A DNA stretch of 33,253 bases from Candidatus Companilactobacillus pullicola. GTDB taxonomy: Bacteria; Bacillota; Bacilli; Lactobacillales; Lactobacillaceae. The translations under genes were made by a program, and so were the position numbers. Shown here one piece after another: positions 31,306 to 33,253 of the stretch; within the stretch, counting starts at the first letter, position 1, and the number at the start of each line of letters is the position of its first letter. Location: the NCBI GenBank assembly GCA_019116025.1, contig DXCM01000002.1, forward strand, positions 1 to 33,253, given 5' to 3'. The notes under the pieces were generated by a model that saw nothing but the letters and a program-made list of their open reading frames with translations, made no database searches and had not been told where the DNA came from.

Positions 31306-31481
31306 CTTACGACGCAGAAACAATAATTGATTATGATTATGCAGCGCATAAGGATCAGTATCGAATGCCGTTAAACGAAAGAGCTTCAATTTTCTTACCG
31401 TTTGCAGCATTAGCAGGATTTGAAGAAGAAATTAAAAAGGTCTTACATAAGGCAGGGTATAAGAGAAATTATGAAAGATAG
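31302..31481 (+). CDS. YolD-like partner of the Y-family polymerase
   Basis: The 59-residue protein is translated from an ATG that overlaps the polymerase stop, behind TAGGAGGG. RMPLNERASIFLPFAALAGFEEE matches the core of YolD-like proteins, which commonly follow uvrX/umuC-type genes and are thought to help or regulate them. It is shorter than usual (about 100 residues), ending soon after the core. The tight overlap implies a fixed ratio of the two proteins. Confidence 0.75.
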   Translation: MTYDAETIIDYDYAAHKDQYRMPLNERASIFLPFAALAGFEEEIKKVLHKAGYKRNYER

Positions 31482-31492
31482 AATATTAAACA

Positions 31493-31518
31493 AAAAAGAG
31501 ACTTTTTAGTCTCTTTTT
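31493..31518. terminator. Bidirectional terminator between YolD-like and resolvase genes
   Basis: AAAAAGAGACT and AGTCTCTTTTT (31493-31503 and 31508-31518) around a short T loop. Confidence 0.85.
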
Positions 31519-31530
31519 ATTTATCAATTA

Positions 31531-32166
31531 TTAATCTGTATTCTTATCATATTCAATTTCTTTTTTTATACGATAAACAGTATTACGAGTGATTCCAGCT
31601 TCATCAGCAATTTGTTTAATAGTGATTGGTTCACCGTCAGCTTTACGTTTAAGCATGGAAACTACGGTATTATAGATTAATCGTCGTTGTGGGTTCTTAC
31701 TATCTTTAGAATATTGCACAACGCCACCTTTATATGCACCGCGTTCTTTGGCAAGTTTAATTCCTTGTTGTTGGCGTTCAAGAAGAGTTTTACGTTCTTG
31801 TTCGGCGGTATATTTTTGGATCTCTAAGACAAGATTAGTTAGTAGATTCTTTAAGTTACGATCTTTAATACCTTCAAAAGAAGGTAAATTAAGAATGTTG
31901 ATTGTCGCACCTTTATGTTTAATTTGTTCAATGATATTTGAAATATCACGACTATTACGTCCTAAACGATCCATACTAATAACAACAACTTCATCATCTT
32001 CACGAATGAAATCTAACATTGCCTGTAGCTGCGGGCGATTAGTGTCTTTTCCGGAAATTTTTTCCTGGAAGATTTTTTTGCAATTTGCTTGATGAAGTTG
32101 TTCAAGCTGACGATCTAAGTTTTGATCCGTGGTTGAAACACGTGCATATCCAACCTTTATTTTTAT
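31531..32166 (-). CDS. Serine resolvase/invertase with an ATA start codon
   Basis: The frame from 32166 gives 211 residues with a complete resolvase: VGYARVSTTDQNLDRQLEQL carries the catalytic serine (Ser11), then MDRLGRNSRDI and a C-terminal HTH (ITIKQIADEAGITRNTVYRI). No ATG, GTG or TTG precedes the catalytic region in frame. The expected start after AGGAG is ATA (32164-32166). The first ATG (32019) would remove the active site. Either ATA is used with coupling to the gene upstream, or the gene was silenced by an ATG-to-ATA change. It would resolve plasmid multimers or invert DNA. Confidence 0.8.
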   Translation of the reverse strand: MKIKVGYARVSTTDQNLDRQLEQLHQANCKKIFQEKISGKDTNRPQLQAMLDFIREDDEVVVISMDRLGRNSRDISNIIEQIKHKGATINILNLPSFEGIKDRNLKNLLTNLVLEIQKYTAEQERKTLLERQQQGIKLAKERGAYKGGVVQYSKDSKNPQRRLIYNTVVSMLKRKADGEPITIKQIADEAGITRNTVYRIKKEIEYDKNTD

Positions 32167-32729
32167 TGCACTCCTTTCTTTAGTTCCTTAATTTTAATTT
32201 TTGATAATTTAATAAAATCTAGATAATCTTCTTGTTTTTTTAACACGTTTATTGTTTCTAGTAAATCTCTACTTGCTGGTATTGTTGCTAAAATTAATTT
32301 GCCAAATAAGGTAACTGGCTTTTTAAAACACCATATAATTAATACAATAAAAGTTCCAGATTTTATAGCATCGATTTGGTTGTTTATATAACGTTGGAGG
32401 TTAGTAAAATTTTTAAAGTGTCCCCAATTGATAATTATAAAAATTACATAAAGTATGGCTGTTAACAAGATATATCCCATAAATAGTTCCCAAAATGTTA
32501 TAAAAAACAAAGTTTGATAGGAATACCTTTTTATGACTTTTAATTGAGAAATTGAACACTCCTCTATGTATTCGATACCTTTCTTATTTAGTTTTTCAAT
32601 GATATCAGAGTGCTTTTTTTGAGATCTATAAACGAGATAACCTCCTATAAATGTAATAACTAATAAAATAAAAAAGCACGTCCAGAATCTAAATAGAATA
32701 ATTTTTTCTAGCCATTTAATTAAACTCAA
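32163..32729 (-). CDS. Membrane protein of unknown function upstream of the resolvase
   Basis: The 188-residue product has three or four hydrophobic helices: FWTCFFILLVITFIGGYLVY, then TLFFITFWELFMGYILLTAI with LYVIFIII, and SGTFIVLIIWCF. It ends in a charged cytoplasmic tail. Its stop codon overlaps the resolvase start region by three bases (the TAA shares bases with ATA), so the two genes are co-transcribed. I do not recognise the family. The ATG at 32729 follows a purine-rich AAAGGAGAGA. Confidence 0.6.
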   Translation of the reverse strand: MSLIKWLEKIILFRFWTCFFILLVITFIGGYLVYRSQKKHSDIIEKLNKKGIEYIEECSISQLKVIKRYSYQTLFFITFWELFMGYILLTAILYVIFIIINWGHFKNFTNLQRYINNQIDAIKSGTFIVLIIWCFKKPVTLFGKLILATIPASRDLLETINVLKKQEDYLDFIKLSKIKIKELKKGVQ

Positions 32730-32790
32730 TTAACGTCTCTCCTTTAATTTAAATTGAACAATGTAGATTACACACATAATATTATAAATA

Positions 32791-32816
32791 AAACCTAGTA
32801 TTTTTACTAGGTTTTT
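32791..32816. terminator. Hairpin terminator right of the resolvase operon
   Basis: AAACCTAGTA-TTTT-TACTAGGTTT followed by more Ts. It can stop rightward transcription into the resolvase promoter region. The rest of 32730-32870 shows no gene. Confidence 0.65.
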
Positions 32817-32869
32817 CAATTTCAAATAATGTTAAATGAGGGTGTACCCTGTTTAAACGCTATGTATAA

Positions 32870-32942
32870 AATAAAAGCCTAACTGGTTAGGCGGCGCAGT
32901 TAGGTTTGATGAAGTCACAATTATGATTACATCTCTGTTCGT
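32870..32942 (-). ncRNA. Antisense antitoxin RNA of the Fst-like type I locus
   Basis: On the minus strand TTGCCA, 18 bases and the extended -10 TGTTATAAT (hexamer at 32947-32952) precede a unit of about 70 bases. It ends in a hairpin CCTAACTG/CAGTTAGG and a U-rich tail (32870-32900). Its 5' end, GAACAGAGATGTAA, can pair over 14 bases (one G-U) with the toxin mRNA just after the start codon. GACTTCA pairs with TGAAGTC by the toxin ribosome binding site. Size and pairing fit RNA II of par/Fst systems. Confidence 0.72.
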
Positions 32943-33019
32943 CATTATTATAACATGATATAATGATTTCTGGCAACTGCCCCGAAAGGGGGTGAAGTCG
33001 CATGCTTACATTTCTGTTC
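32910..33019. repeat. Direct repeats linking the Fst toxin and its antisense RNA
   Basis: TGAAGTC occurs at 32910-32916 and 32993-32999. TTACAT-Y-TCTGTTC occurs at 32927-32940 and 33006-33019. An ATG lies between the two blocks in both copies. Because the first copy is transcribed leftward, its RNA is complementary to the second copy. This is the logic of DRa/DRb in the pAD1 par locus. Confidence 0.8.
32959..33000 (+). promoter_or_regulatory. Toxin promoter -10 and ribosome-site hairpin
   Basis: TATAAT at 32959-32964 lies back to back with the antisense -10. The leader then holds GCCCC-GAAA-GGGGG, a hairpin that buries the GGGGGTGA ribosome binding site of the toxin, as known for Fst-type leaders. 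Confidence 0.7.
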
Positions 33020-33091
33020 AAAAACATCCTTGCACCATTGCTTGTTGGGTGCTTGGTGGCTATCTTTACGCAATGGATTAATAAGCGGTAA
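33002..33091 (+). CDS. Fst/Ldr-family type I toxin peptide
   Basis: The 29-residue hydrophobic peptide has a membrane helix with KNILAPLLVGCLVAIFTQW and a basic end (NKR). Fst-family toxins share a proline followed by (I/V)-x-V-G and a tryptophan or charged residue near the end, all visible here (Pro12, Gly16, Trp25). Such peptides damage the membrane and nucleoid when the antisense RNA is lost. GGGGGTGA lies 9 bases before the ATG. It would be a second addiction module beside the type III system. Confidence 0.85.
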   Translation: MLTFLFKNILAPLLVGCLVAIFTQWINKR

Positions 33092-33128
33092 AGGTTGCTA
33101 TCTGTTGCGTTAATAGGTAGAAATCGTT

Positions 33129-33161
33129 CGATAGAATTAGGCACTCTATCGGGCGTTTTTT
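33129..33161 (+). terminator. Terminator of the Fst toxin mRNA
   Basis: CGATAG and CTATCG (33129-33134 and 33146-33151) with GGCG and a T-run behind. Confidence 0.65.
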
Positions 33162-33199
33162 AATAATTTAAATTTATAAAATGGAAAAAGAGTTCAATA

Positions 33200-33222
33200 A
33201 AAAAGCCCGTTATACGGGCTTA
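33200..33222 (-). terminator. Leftward terminator of a gene beyond the right edge
   Basis: On the minus strand AAGCCCG-TATAA-CGGGCTT is followed by TTTT. A leftward transcript entering from outside the window ends here. The few bases to its right (33223-33253) are too short to assign. Confidence 0.7.
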
Positions 33223-33253
33223 AGAAAACAATGATTGCCATTGTGTCATTCAT

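Noticed and set aside
31748-32092. Rightward 114-residue frame
   Set aside because: It is opposite the catalytic part of the resolvase and has no start signals.
32887-33144. Leftward 85-residue frame opposite the Fst toxin
   Set aside because: It is antisense to the toxin and spans both promoters. The antisense RNA explains this strand.

Overview
The window is AT-rich DNA from a lactobacillus-like member of the Lactobacillaceae and reads as most of a large conjugative plasmid. This rests on the MobA/MobL relaxase with an RSF1010-type oriT, the Trs/Tra-type Gram-positive type IV secretion operon, the LtrC-like primase, the ParA partition operon, and a glutamate decarboxylase acid-resistance cargo. 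No complete replication initiator is visible; only the last 43 codons of an unidentified gene lie at the left edge.

Layout. (1) 1-950: the tail of a gene, two small leftward mobilisation genes, and an oriT with a repressible-looking relaxase promoter. (2) 946-16808: relaxase, a small HTH protein, then a tightly overlapping conjugation operon: pilin-like VirB2, VirB3-like, VirB4 (TrsE), an EssB-like membrane protein, a two-domain cell-wall hydrolase, a VirB8-like protein, a thioredoxin-like protein, a coupling protein split in two (TrsJ-like plus TrsK), a VirB6-like protein, and a primase/ArdC protein. (3) 16895-19235: a leftward partition operon (parA, a DUF5388-like DNA-binding protein, a coiled-coil membrane protein) with a field of TGTATACA and CATTATTACAT repeats in front. 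(4) 19330-20350: three tandem hairpins with 7-base loops, then a roughly 690-base, highly structured non-coding RNA whose ends pair with each other. It is best explained as a ROOL-class RNA. (5) 20460-25835: gadB, gadC, glsA and amt, which together make a glutamine-to-glutamate-to-GABA acid-resistance and ammonium-handling module. (6) 25860-28410: an intact type III toxin-antitoxin locus (RNA repeats plus a CptN/ToxN-like RNase) and a decayed second copy, enclosing a small ORF, an ABC-2 permease scrap and an ECF S-component gene. (7) 28410-29770: a stretch dense in small transcription units. It holds three related, palindrome-controlled putative sRNAs, one promoter containing a (TA)11 tract, a resolvase scrap and one small ORF. 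(8) 29790-31481: an SOS-controlled Y-family polymerase with a YolD-like partner. (9) 31531-32729: a serine resolvase whose start codon appears to be ATA, behind a membrane protein. (10) 32870-33161: an Fst-family type I toxin with a divergently transcribed antisense RNA that matches the toxin start region through a direct repeat.

The backbone (transfer, partition, two toxin-antitoxin systems, resolvase) keeps and spreads the plasmid. The cargo would convert glutamine and glutamate to GABA, consuming protons. The least ordinary parts are the giant RNA, the divergent Fst locus, the TA-repeat promoter and the three-member sRNA family. All assignments come from reading the sequence; none was tested by a database search.
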